From QQWI01 sp964522015 (lineage in GTDB: Bacteria > Bacillota > Clostridia > Peptostreptococcales > Acidaminobacteraceae): DNA of 40,184 nucleotides. A program made the position numbers and the translations under genes. Below the pieces are notes generated by a model, which had not been told where the DNA came from, did no database searches, and saw nothing but the letters and a program-made list of their open reading frames with translations. The stretch covers positions 1 through 40,184 of the forward strand of contig CAZFST010000034.1 of assembly GCA_964522015.1 (NCBI GenBank), given 5' to 3'. This document shows positions 1 to 8,697 of this stretch, piece after piece. Numbering within the stretch: the stretch's first letter is position 1; each line of letters starts with the position of its first letter.

Positions 1-63
1 ATAGCAAATCAGTAGTTGGATCGTCATGTATCCTACTAACTCTATTATACAAGGAAGAGTGTT

Positions 64-654
64 ATGAGAACGCTTAAAAACATGAAGGCATACATTGAAA
101 ATGTCAAAGTCAAAGATCCAGCTGCCCGCACTTATCTGGAAATCATCTTGCTTTACCCGACCGTTCACGCCATTGTAGCCTATCGTATAGCCAATTGGCT
201 CTTTAAGCATAAGCTATTCTTTTTAGCGAGATTAGTTTCACAAACCGCTCGCTTTTTTACAGGCATTGAAATCCACCCGGGAGCAACAATCGGTAAACTG
301 CTCTTTATTGACCATGGTATGGGTGTGGTCATCGGTGAAACAGCAGAACTGGGAGACCGGGTAACACTTTATCAAGGGGTCACATTAGGTGGCACTGGCA
401 AACATTCTGGTAAAAGACATCCAACTTTAGGGGACGATGTGGTGGTAGGTTCTGGGGCTAAAGTCCTTGGCCCAATTACCGTGGCATCAGGCACTAAGAT
501 TGGTGCAAACTCAGTCCTTCTAAAAAATACAGCCACAAATTCTACGGCAGTGGGGATACCAGCCCGCGTAATCCATATGCCCACAGAACCCATTGTTCAA
601 ATGATTAACACTGAGAAGAAGCGCATTACCATCTATAACGATATGGTGCTTTAA
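64..654 (+). CDS. cysE: Serine O-acetyltransferase
   Basis: Transfers acetyl from acetyl-CoA to L-serine, giving O-acetylserine, the first committed step of cysteine synthesis in the cytoplasm. The 196-residue product has a short helical N-terminal part (about 1-65) and then a left-handed beta-helix of hexapeptide repeats from about residue 70. The family active-site run DHGMGVVIGETA and the following TLGGTGK segment are intact. It is the short form of the family (E. coli CysE is about 273 residues), as is usual in Bacillota. The ATG at 64 follows AAGGAAGAG at a good distance. The next gene is convergent, so it appears monocistronic here, with a palindromic repeat just after the stop. No T-box is visible, but only 63 bases of leader lie in the window. 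Confidence 0.95.
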   Translation: MRTLKNMKAYIENVKVKDPAARTYLEIILLYPTVHAIVAYRIANWLFKHKLFFLARLVSQTARFFTGIEIHPGATIGKLLFIDHGMGVVIGETAELGDRVTLYQGVTLGGTGKHSGKRHPTLGDDVVVGSGAKVLGPITVASGTKIGANSVLLKNTATNSTAVGIPARVIHMPTEPIVQMINTEKKRITIYNDMVL

Positions 655-684
655 ATATTTTCGGCCATAAACGGCTGAGAAAAT

Positions 685-748
685 AAGACAGGGGGACGTG
701 CACCGAGCGCAGCAATAATGCAGTGCTCGGTGCACGTCCCCCTGGTTC
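685..748. repeat. 64-bp palindromic element, copy 1
   Basis: Perfect 20-bp inverted repeat, 689-708 pairing with 725-744, around a 16-base loop that itself contains GCA/TGC arms. The arm reads CAGGGGGACGTGCACCGAGC. It lies between the convergent cysE and methyltransferase genes and could stop transcription or act as a REP-like element. The same family recurs at 5453, 6357, 8623 and 14502, with half copies at 2092 and 17082. Confidence 0.9.
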
Positions 749-752
749 GCTT

Positions 753-1466
753 TTATCTTTTCTTTGCGACAACAATCAACGTCAAATCTTCATTTGCAAA
801 TGGTTTACCATCGTAGTTGCCAAACCATTTAAGATCAGTGAAGCCATTCTCTAATAAGAGGCTGGCCAACTGGTCTTTTTTTAATGGCATTAATGTTGTG
901 CTTTCTTCGGTACTGATACCAGTCTCCTTGATGGTTAGCTTGGTCTTGAATGTAATTAGATTATCGCCTAGATCATAAGCCCTTTCAAATCTCACATAGT
1001 CATTGTCAATCAAGGGCAATGTGGTGATTTGGTCTTTAATGACTTTCTCGTAATTTAGAATCTGAAGGATCAAAACCCCATCCTCTTTTAAAACCGTGTG
1101 AAAACTCCGGATTGCTTGTGCCACCTGATCCTCTTGATTAAGGTGGACCAGGGTGTTGCCGATACAATAAACCCCATCAAAATAGCGGGCTGGAAAATGC
1201 TTGGATGTCTCCAACATATTCACTTGTTTCACTTGGAAAAGAGACTGGTCTTGGCTGACATCCAGTGCGGTGGCAATCATGTCTTCGCTGAGGTCGGCGG
1301 CTTCAACCTTGTGGCCGAGAGTTGCCATTCCCAGTGCCACACGGCCATCGGAGCAACCCATATCCAGTAGGTTTGATTGGGGTTTAAAGTGCTGGTCAAG
1401 AAGCGCTAGCTTGCCCTGTGCGGGAAAAAGATGCTGGTAAACTTCGGAGAGTTTTGTGTAGAACAT
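753..1466 (-). CDS. Class I SAM-dependent methyltransferase
   Basis: Predicted cytoplasmic methyltransferase of 237 residues with the Rossmann-type SAM fold (Methyltransf_11/25-like). Motif I is LLDMGCSDGRVALG at about residues 33-46, followed by an acidic residue in the EAADLS segment (motif II), and VYCIGNTLVHL at about 100 resembles motif IV. The substrate cannot be told from sequence. The ATG is preceded by AAAAGGAG at five bases. It lies 36 bases downstream of the DUF454 gene on the same strand, so the two are probably co-transcribed. It ends against the convergent cysE, with a palindromic repeat between them. Confidence 0.85.
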   Translation of the reverse strand: MFYTKLSEVYQHLFPAQGKLALLDQHFKPQSNLLDMGCSDGRVALGMATLGHKVEAADLSEDMIATALDVSQDQSLFQVKQVNMLETSKHFPARYFDGVYCIGNTLVHLNQEDQVAQAIRSFHTVLKEDGVLILQILNYEKVIKDQITTLPLIDNDYVRFERAYDLGDNLITFKTKLTIKETGISTEESTTLMPLKKDQLASLLLENGFTDLKWFGNYDGKPFANEDLTLIVVAKKR

Positions 1467-1502
1467 ATGGGCTCCTTTTGAAGGTTGTTTGTGGTATGTG
1501 GG

Positions 1503-1865
1503 CTAAAGGGTCTTGAGCTTGGCAAGGTGGTAGCTTACCCCAATGCCGACGGCGCCAAGAAACAATTGAAGGTGAAGGCTAGTAGAAAGGAAAATCGACA
1601 AGAGTAGGGTGGACCATAAAAACAGTAACGCCAACTGGCGATCTTTTTTTCTGATGCCCCCGTGTTCTAAGTAATTCTTGATGTATTGTCCTAAAAAGCG
1701 GTGATTGTTAAGCCAGCCGTGCATGCGGTCTGAGCTTCTGTAGTAACAGAATGAGGCCAGCAGCAAGAAAGGCGTCGTGGGGAGCAAGGGAAGGAAGACG
1801 CCGATGACGCCAAGTGTCAGAGAAACAGTGCCCCCTGCAAAATACCAGTATTTAGCCGTATTCAT
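1503..1865 (-). CDS. DUF454 (YbaN-like) inner-membrane protein
   Basis: A 120-residue membrane protein of the DUF454/YbaN family. The N-terminal segment has the family signature GVIGVFLPLLPTTPFLLLA, then SFCYYRSSDR and a charged loop (FLGQYIKNYLEHGG), and two hydrophobic segments at about 83-95 and 97-113. Length matches the family. The biochemical role of the family is unknown. The start is preceded by GGAG at seven bases. It is the first gene of a probable two-gene minus-strand unit with the methyltransferase. A TATACT hexamer near 1945-1950 on the minus strand could be its -10 box, but no convincing -35 box is seen. Confidence 0.85.
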   Translation of the reverse strand: MNTAKYWYFAGGTVSLTLGVIGVFLPLLPTTPFLLLASFCYYRSSDRMHGWLNNHRFLGQYIKNYLEHGGIRKKDRQLALLFLWSTLLLSIFLSTSLHLQLFLGAVGIGVSYHLAKLKTL

Positions 1866-2091
1866 ATTGGATGCTCCATTTCAAGGTCGTGTGCAATCTG
1901 AGTATCTGTTCGATCATATGCCAATTTTTTTCGTGTTCACACTCAGTATACCACCAATGATGGATTTCAGCTGTCATTCTAGGGCAGTGGAATTTTTTTT
2001 TATACCTGAGTTGGACTGGGTTAGCATCTATACCAAAAGCTTCTATATGTGTATAGTTGGATGTGTAATGCTGAATTTATTAAACGACTCA

Positions 2092-2112
2092 CGGTGCACG
2101 TCCCCCTGAGTC
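2092..2112. repeat. Half copy of the 64-bp palindromic element
   Basis: CGGTGCACGTCCCCCTGAGTC matches the right arm of the complete elements exactly, but no left arm lies upstream. It sits just before the ribosome site of the GNAT fusion gene. This is a degenerate or partly deleted copy. Confidence 0.8.
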
Positions 2113-2134
2113 ACCCCAGAATCAAGGAGGTATT

Positions 2135-5100
2135 ATGACTGAAATTAAAATTGTAGAATATAATCCCAGCTATGCTGCTAGTGTGGCGACCATGTGGCTT
2201 GAAAGCGTCAGCGGCTGGAACGGCAAAGAAATGTTTTCAACCGCTGAAAGAGTGCGTAATAACGAGAGCAGCTCTGCCCATCTCAACCTGTTTTTAGCGG
2301 TCCTTAAGGGGGATACCGAGAAGGTAGTGGGCTACTGTAAATTATCAAAATATAGTTTTGATGAGGGGACCCTTTATATAGATCTGTTAAATGTTGTTCC
2401 TGACTATCATGGTTCTAAAATAGGTAAACTCTTGATCAAGCACGCTATGGCGCGGACTGTAGCCCTTGGCTATCCGCGCTTGGACCTCTTCACTTGGCCA
2501 GGAAATACAAAAGCCATTCCCCTTTATAAAAAATGCGGCTTCTTTTGGGAGAAGATGGACAAGAACGCCACCCATCTGATGAATTTTATGCCCCAAGTTC
2601 TTGTGAATCCATTGGTAAAGCCTTATTTTGAACAAGTGGATTGGTACGATCACTCAGTCCGCCAGATCAACCGTGAGCCAGATGGCACACCGGGTGGGCT
2701 CAGCGGGGATTTTGACCATTACACCTATACCTGGGAACATGCCACGGGCAACTTAGCAATGACCTTTGAGAAAAGCGGCCGGGGCCTGGTGGCAATCAAA
2801 GCCCCAACCTATGAAATCGCCTTAGAGGCCCATAACCATAAACTAGTTTTTGGCCAAACCTATCCCATCCAAGTGAAGGTTGCCAATCACGGTAAAGAGC
2901 CAATCCAGTTAGTCTTGTCAGGCCTGGAAACGGCCCTGATTACAACACGGATTGATTGCAATCACAGGATTTCTCCCGGTGAAACCCAAACCATCAAGGG
3001 CACAATGACCCTCCTTGTGACAGACAAGGACCAGGACCCCTGGACAACCCATCCCACAGCCCAGATTCATGCCACAGTAGACGGCATCAGCACCATTTTG
3101 AAAGCCGGCGTGAACCTCCAGAGCCCATTAAAAATGACAATGAGCAAACTTGAAACCTCAGGCATTCATTATAGCCAACAGGCGCTCCTGCCCCTTGGTG
3201 TGCCCATTGCCATTGCCCTTGACCTTCAGAATAATTTTGACCATCCCGCTCAGTTTAGCTTTACCTTGCCTAGCACGGACAGCTGTATTTTTACCGAACC
3301 CCAGGTGAGTCTCACCATGCAGGCCAAAGAGAAGCGCAGCCTTGTGACAAACGTGGTGCTCAGCAATTCCCAGGTGCTGCACCAGAAAATCAGGGTTGGT
3401 GCTCAGGTTCAAAATATGGCAGAGCCCATGGTATTTGAGGTAAGTGCAGAGCTGGTCTTGCATGCTGATGGCGGCATGGCTTCAGGAAATACAAGCACCA
3501 AGGATCATCTCCTGATTGGAAAATACAGTCTTGATACGACGCTGTGTGACGGCATGAACAATGCCAACTTTGCCCACGCCCAGACCCACAAGGGTGCTTT
3601 ATTGTTGACACCGCGATTCGGTCTATTGGGGAGTGCCATGAGTTCAGAGCTTGACCAACTGGCCCCTGCTCGGTTTACAAAGCAGGATTTGGGCGGGACC
3701 ATTGTCAGAAAGCATCACTACGAATCACTGGAAATGCCAGGACTTAAGTATGCCAGGGTTTTTTCACTTTCCTGCAGTGGTCATTTGAAGGTATGGTTCG
3801 AACTTGAGGCCTTGCCCAAGGGTGCTATGGGTGTAGCTCTGAGCCAGCGGGTGGCAATTGAGAGTCAAGCAATGCTGGTGCCTTTCCGTGGTCGTCTGCT
3901 AAAGATAGATCAGGCAAAGGGATCCGATAATGGACTTTTTGATTTGAATCAAGAGGACATTTGCGAAAACTGGCTGATGACTCAGACGGTATCGGGCAAG
4001 GGCGGACAATTGAACCGTGAAACTCAGATGGCACTGGTTTGGCCCAAGGACAAGCAGATTATGCTATGCGGCTGGTTTGTGGCATTTGATTTTACACTGG
4101 AAAGGGTGGGAGAGAAAACAGAGCCCATCGAGGTCTTTATTGATGGTTTTGAGCAAGTGGATGATCTGAGACTTTATGCGGCGCGACAACCCCTGATGCC
4201 CCTTGAATCCCTGGCCTTTCAAAACCCACAAATCCCACAAAAGCAACTGGCGACGTTGACACCAGCGGACTCCTGCAATTTTGAAATCAATGGGGGTAAC
4301 CCGGTATTGCCTGCAATGACTGGCGCAGAGAATGCTTCAGGGTACACTTCAGAGAAAACGTCACCAAATGTGTTGCAAAAGCCCTCACAAGAGATTAATA
4401 CAGTTAGAGGCCAGTTGATTGACCTTCGGCAGAAGCCCATTGGGGCACAGGTGAAGGTCATGGGGCAAATTGAATCAGAGGTCCAACCCCAGATAATTGC
4501 CCAAGGGACACTCAATAAGGATATGGGTCTGAGCCTAATGGACCTGAGTCTCAACTTGCCAAGAAGCCCTCTAACCCTGGTCACATCTGTGGCTGAGTAT
4601 GATAAAAAAATACGAACCCAACGACAATTGGTCATTGGGCCAAATGAAGATCCAATTGAATCGACTGAGTATGAGGATCAAGGACATCAGGTATACCAAG
4701 TGTCTAATGGCGTCATGACCATTAAGGCATCCCCAAGCTTTGGTGGGGTCCTGCATTCCCTTGAGTCAGGGGGGCGTCAGTGGTTGGCCAGTGATTTCCC
4801 TAATGTGACTGCTAGGTCTTGGTTTAGTCCCTGGTTTGGTGGGCTAAGCCTACGTCCTGTCAATATCCCTGGACGTATCTGGGCAAATCAACTGCACACG
4901 GTAAGATTTGTCAAGGAGACAGACAATCACGGCAATGTGTGGCAGGGATTGGCAATTGACACAGAGGTAACAGACTTTGAGCCGTCTAAAGGGCTTATCC
5001 TTTCTCGGTATTACCTCTTGCTCCCTGGTGTGCCGGTGATGTCCCATTATTACACTGTCCATCAAAATACGCAGACAAATATGAAGACAAATCTTTATAC

Positions 5101-5440
5101 AGCCAGCTTTTTTGAGATGGACTCACCAACTTTCACTTACGAAAAAAATGGTGAAACCATTACAGCAAAAACTGGTGAAGAGAGCCTGGATGAAGTGGTC
5201 CATAGCCGGTTAGTGACGGCACAGGCTGCGGATACAGCCCTTAAAATGCACCAATACATTGGGCAGGAAGCTCTTTTTATGGCTTGCAACGACTCAAAAG
5301 TGACTTATACCGACATTGAAGAGTTATGTAGCCTACAAAGTGGTGGGCAACAAAAAAGCGCCCCACGTTTTTATGTTTTGAGCGCTTTGGATTTAAAAGA
5401 GAAGGATTTTGCCGGTCTTGGGAATTTAACGTGGTTATAA
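2135..5440 (+). CDS. GNAT acetyltransferase fused to a long beta-rich region
   Basis: An 1101-residue protein. Residues about 1-150 form a GNAT N-acetyltransferase: the acetyl-CoA-binding motif A is VVPDYHGSKIGKLLIKHAM, followed by NTKAIPLYKKCGF (motif B). The remaining 950 residues have no signal peptide or obvious membrane helix and read as beta-strand-rich. A middle part (about 210-440) contains repeated Ig-like strand patterns. The last 220 residues (ASPSFGGVLHSLESGGRQWL, then WFGGLSLRP) loosely resemble a mutarotase or carbohydrate-binding beta-sandwich. The acetyl acceptor is unknown. AAGGAGG stands at the right distance before the ATG. It is transcribed alone, with a palindrome plus T-run after the stop. 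The fusion is long for GNAT enzymes; the C-terminal call is inference. Confidence 0.8.
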   Translation: MTEIKIVEYNPSYAASVATMWLESVSGWNGKEMFSTAERVRNNESSSAHLNLFLAVLKGDTEKVVGYCKLSKYSFDEGTLYIDLLNVVPDYHGSKIGKLLIKHAMARTVALGYPRLDLFTWPGNTKAIPLYKKCGFFWEKMDKNATHLMNFMPQVLVNPLVKPYFEQVDWYDHSVRQINREPDGTPGGLSGDFDHYTYTWEHATGNLAMTFEKSGRGLVAIKAPTYEIALEAHNHKLVFGQTYPIQVKVANHGKEPIQLVLSGLETALITTRIDCNHRISPGETQTIKGTMTLLVTDKDQDPWTTHPTAQIHATVDGISTILKAGVNLQSPLKMTMSKLETSGIHYSQQALLPLGVPIAIALDLQNNFDHPAQFSFTLPSTDSCIFTEPQVSLTMQAKEKRSLVTNVVLSNSQVLHQKIRVGAQVQNMAEPMVFEVSAELVLHADGGMASGNTSTKDHLLIGKYSLDTTLCDGMNNANFAHAQTHKGALLLTPRFGLLGSAMSSELDQLAPARFTKQDLGGTIVRKHHYESLEMPGLKYARVFSLSCSGHLKVWFELEALPKGAMGVALSQRVAIESQAMLVPFRGRLLKIDQAKGSDNGLFDLNQEDICENWLMTQTVSGKGGQLNRETQMALVWPKDKQIMLCGWFVAFDFTLERVGEKTEPIEVFIDGFEQVDDLRLYAARQPLMPLESLAFQNPQIPQKQLATLTPADSCNFEINGGNPVLPAMTGAENASGYTSEKTSPNVLQKPSQEINTVRGQLIDLRQKPIGAQVKVMGQIESEVQPQIIAQGTLNKDMGLSLMDLSLNLPRSPLTLVTSVAEYDKKIRTQRQLVIGPNEDPIESTEYEDQGHQVYQVSNGVMTIKASPSFGGVLHSLESGGRQWLASDFPNVTARSWFSPWFGGLSLRPVNIPGRIWANQLHTVRFVKETDNHGNVWQGLAIDTEVTDFEPSKGLILSRYYLLLPGVPVMSHYYTVHQNTQTNMKTNLYTASFFEMDSPTFTYEKNGETITAKTGEESLDEVVHSRLVTAQAADTALKMHQYIGQEALFMACNDSKVTYTDIEELCSLQSGGQQKSAPRFYVLSALDLKEKDFAGLGNLTWL

Positions 5441-5452
5441 ATAGATAAAAGA

Positions 5453-5516
5453 GACTCATGGGGACGTGCACCGTCCACTGCCAAAAGGCAGTGGGCGGTG
5501 CACGTCCCCATGAGTC
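5453..5516. repeat. 64-bp palindromic element, copy 2, terminator-like
   Basis: Thirty-base arms 5453-5482 and 5487-5516 pair completely (one G-T pair) around the loop AAAA, and seven T follow at 5518-5524. This copy should work as a strong intrinsic terminator for the GNAT fusion gene. It lies immediately upstream of the MerR promoter. Confidence 0.9.
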
Positions 5517-5526
5517 GTTTTTTTAC

Positions 5527-5557
5527 TTGACCTTCACGCTACGTTAAGGTGTATAGT
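5527..5557 (+). promoter_or_regulatory. MerR-type promoter and operator
   Basis: TTGACC (5527-5532) and TATAGT (5552-5557) are separated by 19 bp, the over-long spacer typical of promoters remodelled by MerR-family activators. The spacer contains the imperfect dyad ACCTTCACGCTACGTTAAGGT (5530-5550; 16 of 20 non-central positions symmetric). It lies 22 bases before the start of the TipAS-type MerR gene, so autoregulation is very likely. Confidence 0.85.
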
Positions 5558-5579
5558 AGCATTAAGGAGGCTGATACCT

Positions 5580-6347
5580 ATGGAATACACCATCAATCAA
5601 TTGGCAAAGTTAGCTGGGGTCAGTGCACGGACCCTCCGCTACTACGACGAAATCGAGCTCTTAAAACCAGTGCGGATCAACAGCTCGGGCTACCGCATTT
5701 ACGGCGCTGCCCAAGTGGACAGGCTGCAGCAAATCTTGTTTTATAAGGCCCTAAACGTGCCCCTCGATCAAGTGGCCAGCCTCCTAAAAGACCCAGCGTT
5801 TGATGCCATCTCGGCTCTGAAACAGCATCACCAGGCCCTGCTGATGCGGCGTGAACAACTGGATCAACTCATTCTCACAGTAGAACGATCAATTCAGGCA
5901 AAAAAAGGAGACCTAGACATGACGGATTCGGATAAATTTGAAGGTTTTAAAAAGCAACTTCTAGATGACAATGAACAGAAATATGGTCAAGTGGTCCGGG
6001 GCAAATACGGAGAAGAGGCCTATGAGGCTTCCTACAAGGCCTTTAAACACATGACAGAGCAGGAGTATCATCAAATGAACAAACTAGGAGAAGAAATTCT
6101 AGAGGGTCTTACGGCACTGCTATCAGACCAAGTGAGCTTTGATCCGGCCAGTGAAGAGGCACAGTCTGTTGCGACAAAGCACCAGCAGTGGATCACCATG
6201 GCATGGGGCAAGTATAGTCCAGAAGCCCATCTTGGATTAGTTGAGATGTACACCCAAGATCCGCAGTTCACCGCTTATTATGATAAGAGTGGGGACGGGG
6301 CCACACTGCTACTGAAGGCTTCTGTTGAATATTTGTTGATGGCGTAG
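5580..6347 (+). CDS. MerR-family transcription regulator with TipAS domain
   Basis: A 255-residue regulator. Residues 1-70 form the MerR winged helix-turn-helix (YTINQLAKLAGVSARTLRYY, then RINSSGYRIYG), a dimerising helix follows at about 75-115, and residues about 130-255 match the TipAS ligand-binding domain (KYGEEAYEASYKAF, WITMAWGKYSPEAHLGLVEMY, FTAYYDK). In TipAL/Mta-type proteins this domain senses drugs and the regulator activates its own and efflux genes. No efflux gene is adjacent here. AAGGAGG lies at nine bases. A 19-bp-spacer promoter with dyad sits directly upstream. The chemoreceptor downstream has its own leader and is probably unrelated. Confidence 0.92.
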   Translation: MEYTINQLAKLAGVSARTLRYYDEIELLKPVRINSSGYRIYGAAQVDRLQQILFYKALNVPLDQVASLLKDPAFDAISALKQHHQALLMRREQLDQLILTVERSIQAKKGDLDMTDSDKFEGFKKQLLDDNEQKYGQVVRGKYGEEAYEASYKAFKHMTEQEYHQMNKLGEEILEGLTALLSDQVSFDPASEEAQSVATKHQQWITMAWGKYSPEAHLGLVEMYTQDPQFTAYYDKSGDGATLLLKASVEYLLMA

Positions 6348-6356
6348 TTGATTAAT

Positions 6357-6420
6357 GAGTCAGGGGGACGTGGACCAAGTGCTGCCATTAGGCAGCACTT
6401 GGTCCACGTCCCCCTGAGTC
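6357..6420. repeat. 64-bp palindromic element, copy 3
   Basis: Arms of 30 bases (6357-6386 and 6391-6420) pair around the loop ATTA with one mismatch near the outer end. The arm core reads CAGGGGGACGTGGACCAAGT, so its inner half differs from copies 1, 2 and 5 while the pairing is kept by compensating changes. It begins 10 bases after the MerR stop codon and runs directly into a 15-bp tandem array. Confidence 0.9.
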
Positions 6421-6469
6421 GTTTCCCCCTGAGTCGTTTCCCCCTGAGTCGTTTCCCCCTGAGTCGTTT
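6410..6469. repeat. 15-bp tandem repeat grown from palindrome end
   Basis: Four perfect consecutive copies of CCCCCTGAGTCGTTT, followed by a partial CCCCTTG copy. The unit is exactly the right end of the palindromic element plus its flanking GTTT, so the array arose by repeated duplication of the element border. The apparent reading frame through it (repeated PLSRF) is an artefact upstream of the real chemoreceptor start. Confidence 0.92.
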
Positions 6470-6578
6470 CCCCTTGGTTGTACCTGATGAAAGCAGGAAT
6501 AAATGTTTAAAAATCGCCATACGGGGCATCTATACAATAAATGAAACTGGTTCAATAGGCTTTAGAAGGAGGGCAAAT

Positions 6579-8588
6579 ATGAAACTTCAAACGAGGATTA
6601 CCGTGCCTGTCATCATTATCGTAGTACTGATCATTGCAGGGCTCACAGGGGTTTCTTATTTTTTTGCAAATCAGCTTTTGGATGGCAATATTCATGACCT
6701 CACAGTGAGTAAAACGGAAGAAGTGAGTTTATTAGTGGCTGCAAAGACTGAAGAGGTTCAATCGGTGAAAAATGATCTGAACAAGGGTTTTATAGAAAAA
6801 GCCCGTGCTGTTTCTTTCGTCATACAACAAAATCCTGCAATTTTAACAAACATGGCTCAATTAAGTCAATTAGCTAAGGAACTTGATGTTGAAGAAATCC
6901 ATATCACAGACAAGGATGGTGTTCTCCTGTGGGGAACAGTCGAGGGCTTCTTCGGATTCGATTTCAAAACTACCGACCAAACAAAGCCTTTCATGCAAAT
7001 CATAGAAGATCCCGCCTTCGAGTTGGCCCAAGATCCTTCTGAACGGGGAACTGATAAAGTTTTGTTCCAATATATCGGTGTTGCGAGAAAAGACGAGCCA
7101 GGGATTGTGCAGGTTGGCGTAAGACCCGAAAGACTTGCCGAGGCATTGAAGAAAGCCGATGTAACCGCAATTTCTCAAGCTGTTGTCTTTGGTAAATCAG
7201 GGTACGTCTTTATTGTTGATAAAGCCTCTGGGGGTATCCTCAGCCATAAGGACACTGGGGTGGTTGGCAAGTCAATCAGCGACATTGGTTTGGGTCAATC
7301 CTTTGCAGGTGCGACTGAGGGAAGCTTTAAATCTGTTGTTGATGGCAAGGAACGATTCTTTAGCTATATCACTTCTGGTACCTATATTATCTGCTCTACA
7401 ATTGAAACTGTAGAGTTCACTGGGGGTTTGAGAAACCTTCTGATGAATATGTCGTTGATTTCACTGGCTGCCATTGCTATTTTAGTGATTGTCGTGTTTT
7501 TACTTCTTAGAACCTATGTCATACGTGAGATTGGCCTCATGATTGACGTGTTGCATAAGATTGGTAAAGGGAACCTTTCACAATTGCTGACAATCAAATC
7601 TAGTTTTGAAATGAGAGAGTTGAGCAATGGCATTAACGATATGAACAACAACTTGCAGAAGGTCATCCGCGAAAATCTCCATACCACGGACTCCCTCAAG
7701 GCAGCATCCACCCACCTATCGGAATCAGCTCATGAATCCAGCAAGAGCGCTAAACTCTTATCCTCCACAATTAGCCAATTGGCTGAAGGTGCTAATGAAC
7801 AGGCCGAAAATGCCACTAAGGGTGCTGAATTGGCAAAAACCGCTATGGATAAGCTAGGTAGCATCTCAGCCAATATTGAAAAGACTGTAGACAGTACCAA
7901 TCAGACAAGGCAGTCGGTTCAGGACGGTATCAGAGTCATCCAGGAGCAGGGTGAGAAGATGGATCATAATGTGGTGATTTCCAGAACGGTCAACGAAGCT
8001 GTCAATCTTCTTGCCAACAAGACCATAGAAATCGATGAAATTGTAACCGTTATTACAGACATTGCAACGCAAACCAACTTATTGGCTCTTAATGCGGCCA
8101 TTGAAGCAGCCAGAGCGGGGGATGTGGGCCGCGGTTTTGCGGTGGTTGCCGACGAGGTTCGCAAGCTAGCGGAAAATTCTACGGTATCGGCCCATAAAAT
8201 CGCAGCTATTCTTTCAGAGGTTCGTATGGATATCAAGAGTGTTCAGGAACAGTCCCAAATTTCCATCAATGTAGTGGCGGAACAGCAAATGGCCACCCAG
8301 CATGCCAAGGCAGCCTTTGATAGAATTCAGAGCAATACTGATATCGCTGCTATACAGGTAAATAACATATTCAAGGCGACATCGGAGATTATCCGTGATA
8401 TCGGCCACATTGTTGAGGAAGTTGAAAGTTCTGCTGCTATTAGTGAGGAAACGGCAGCCAGCACCACTGAAATGACCCATTTCACCGAGGAACAGGTAGC
8501 TTCTATGCAGGATTTGACCAAGCTCTCAGAATCTTTGAATGGATTAGTTCACGATCTTTCACAGATTATGGCGCAATTCAAGTTATAG
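6579..8588 (+). CDS. Methyl-accepting chemotaxis protein with Cache-type sensor
   Basis: A 669-residue membrane chemoreceptor. The first helix is at about residues 8-30, an extracytoplasmic Cache-like sensor spans about 35-285 (GKSGYVFIVDKASGGILSHK is typical), and the second helix is at about 288-312. A HAMP region follows, then the coiled-coil signalling domain with the conserved tip NLLALNAAIEAARAGDVGRG near residue 500. It should pass ligand signals to CheA/CheW; the ligand is unknown. I place the start at 6579 because AGAAGGAGGG lies seven bases upstream. The same frame is open for 77 codons further upstream, but that stretch translates the repeat array. No che genes are in the window. 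Confidence 0.93.
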   Translation: MKLQTRITVPVIIIVVLIIAGLTGVSYFFANQLLDGNIHDLTVSKTEEVSLLVAAKTEEVQSVKNDLNKGFIEKARAVSFVIQQNPAILTNMAQLSQLAKELDVEEIHITDKDGVLLWGTVEGFFGFDFKTTDQTKPFMQIIEDPAFELAQDPSERGTDKVLFQYIGVARKDEPGIVQVGVRPERLAEALKKADVTAISQAVVFGKSGYVFIVDKASGGILSHKDTGVVGKSISDIGLGQSFAGATEGSFKSVVDGKERFFSYITSGTYIICSTIETVEFTGGLRNLLMNMSLISLAAIAILVIVVFLLLRTYVIREIGLMIDVLHKIGKGNLSQLLTIKSSFEMRELSNGINDMNNNLQKVIRENLHTTDSLKAASTHLSESAHESSKSAKLLSSTISQLAEGANEQAENATKGAELAKTAMDKLGSISANIEKTVDSTNQTRQSVQDGIRVIQEQGEKMDHNVVISRTVNEAVNLLANKTIEIDEIVTVITDIATQTNLLALNAAIEAARAGDVGRGFAVVADEVRKLAENSTVSAHKIAAILSEVRMDIKSVQEQSQISINVVAEQQMATQHAKAAFDRIQSNTDIAAIQVNNIFKATSEIIRDIGHIVEEVESSAAISEETAASTTEMTHFTEEQVASMQDLTKLSESLNGLVHDLSQIMAQFKL

Positions 8589-8622
8589 GACACTAACGCT
8601 CAAAGGTTATTCACGACTAAGA

Positions 8623-8686
8623 GACTCAGGGGGACGTGCACCGAGCGCTGCTAAAATGCAGCGTTCGGTGCACGTCCCCCTGTCTC
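8623..8686. repeat. 64-bp palindromic element, copy 4
   Basis: GACTCAGGGGGACGTGCACC at the left and GGTGCACGTCCCCCTGTCTC at the right, with inner arms GAGCGCTGC/GCAGCGTTC, make a near-perfect hairpin with a short AT-rich loop. It lies after the chemoreceptor stop codon and upstream of the kinase gene leader. Confidence 0.9.
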
Positions 8687-8697
8687 GTTTACCTCAC

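Noticed and set aside
1777..2109. 110-codon plus-strand frame over the DUF454 start region
   Set aside because: Half of it is antisense to DUF454 and the rest is low-complexity spacer ending in the half palindrome; no ribosome site.
6410..6474. CRISPR-like array
   Set aside because: Units are 15 bp and contiguous without spacers, and no cas genes are present; it is a simple tandem duplication.
6348..6578. In-frame 77-codon extension upstream of the chemoreceptor
   Set aside because: It translates the palindromic element and the 15-bp tandem array (repeated PLSRF) and lacks a ribosome site, whereas ATG 6579 has AAGGAGGG and starts a normal chemoreceptor N-terminus.
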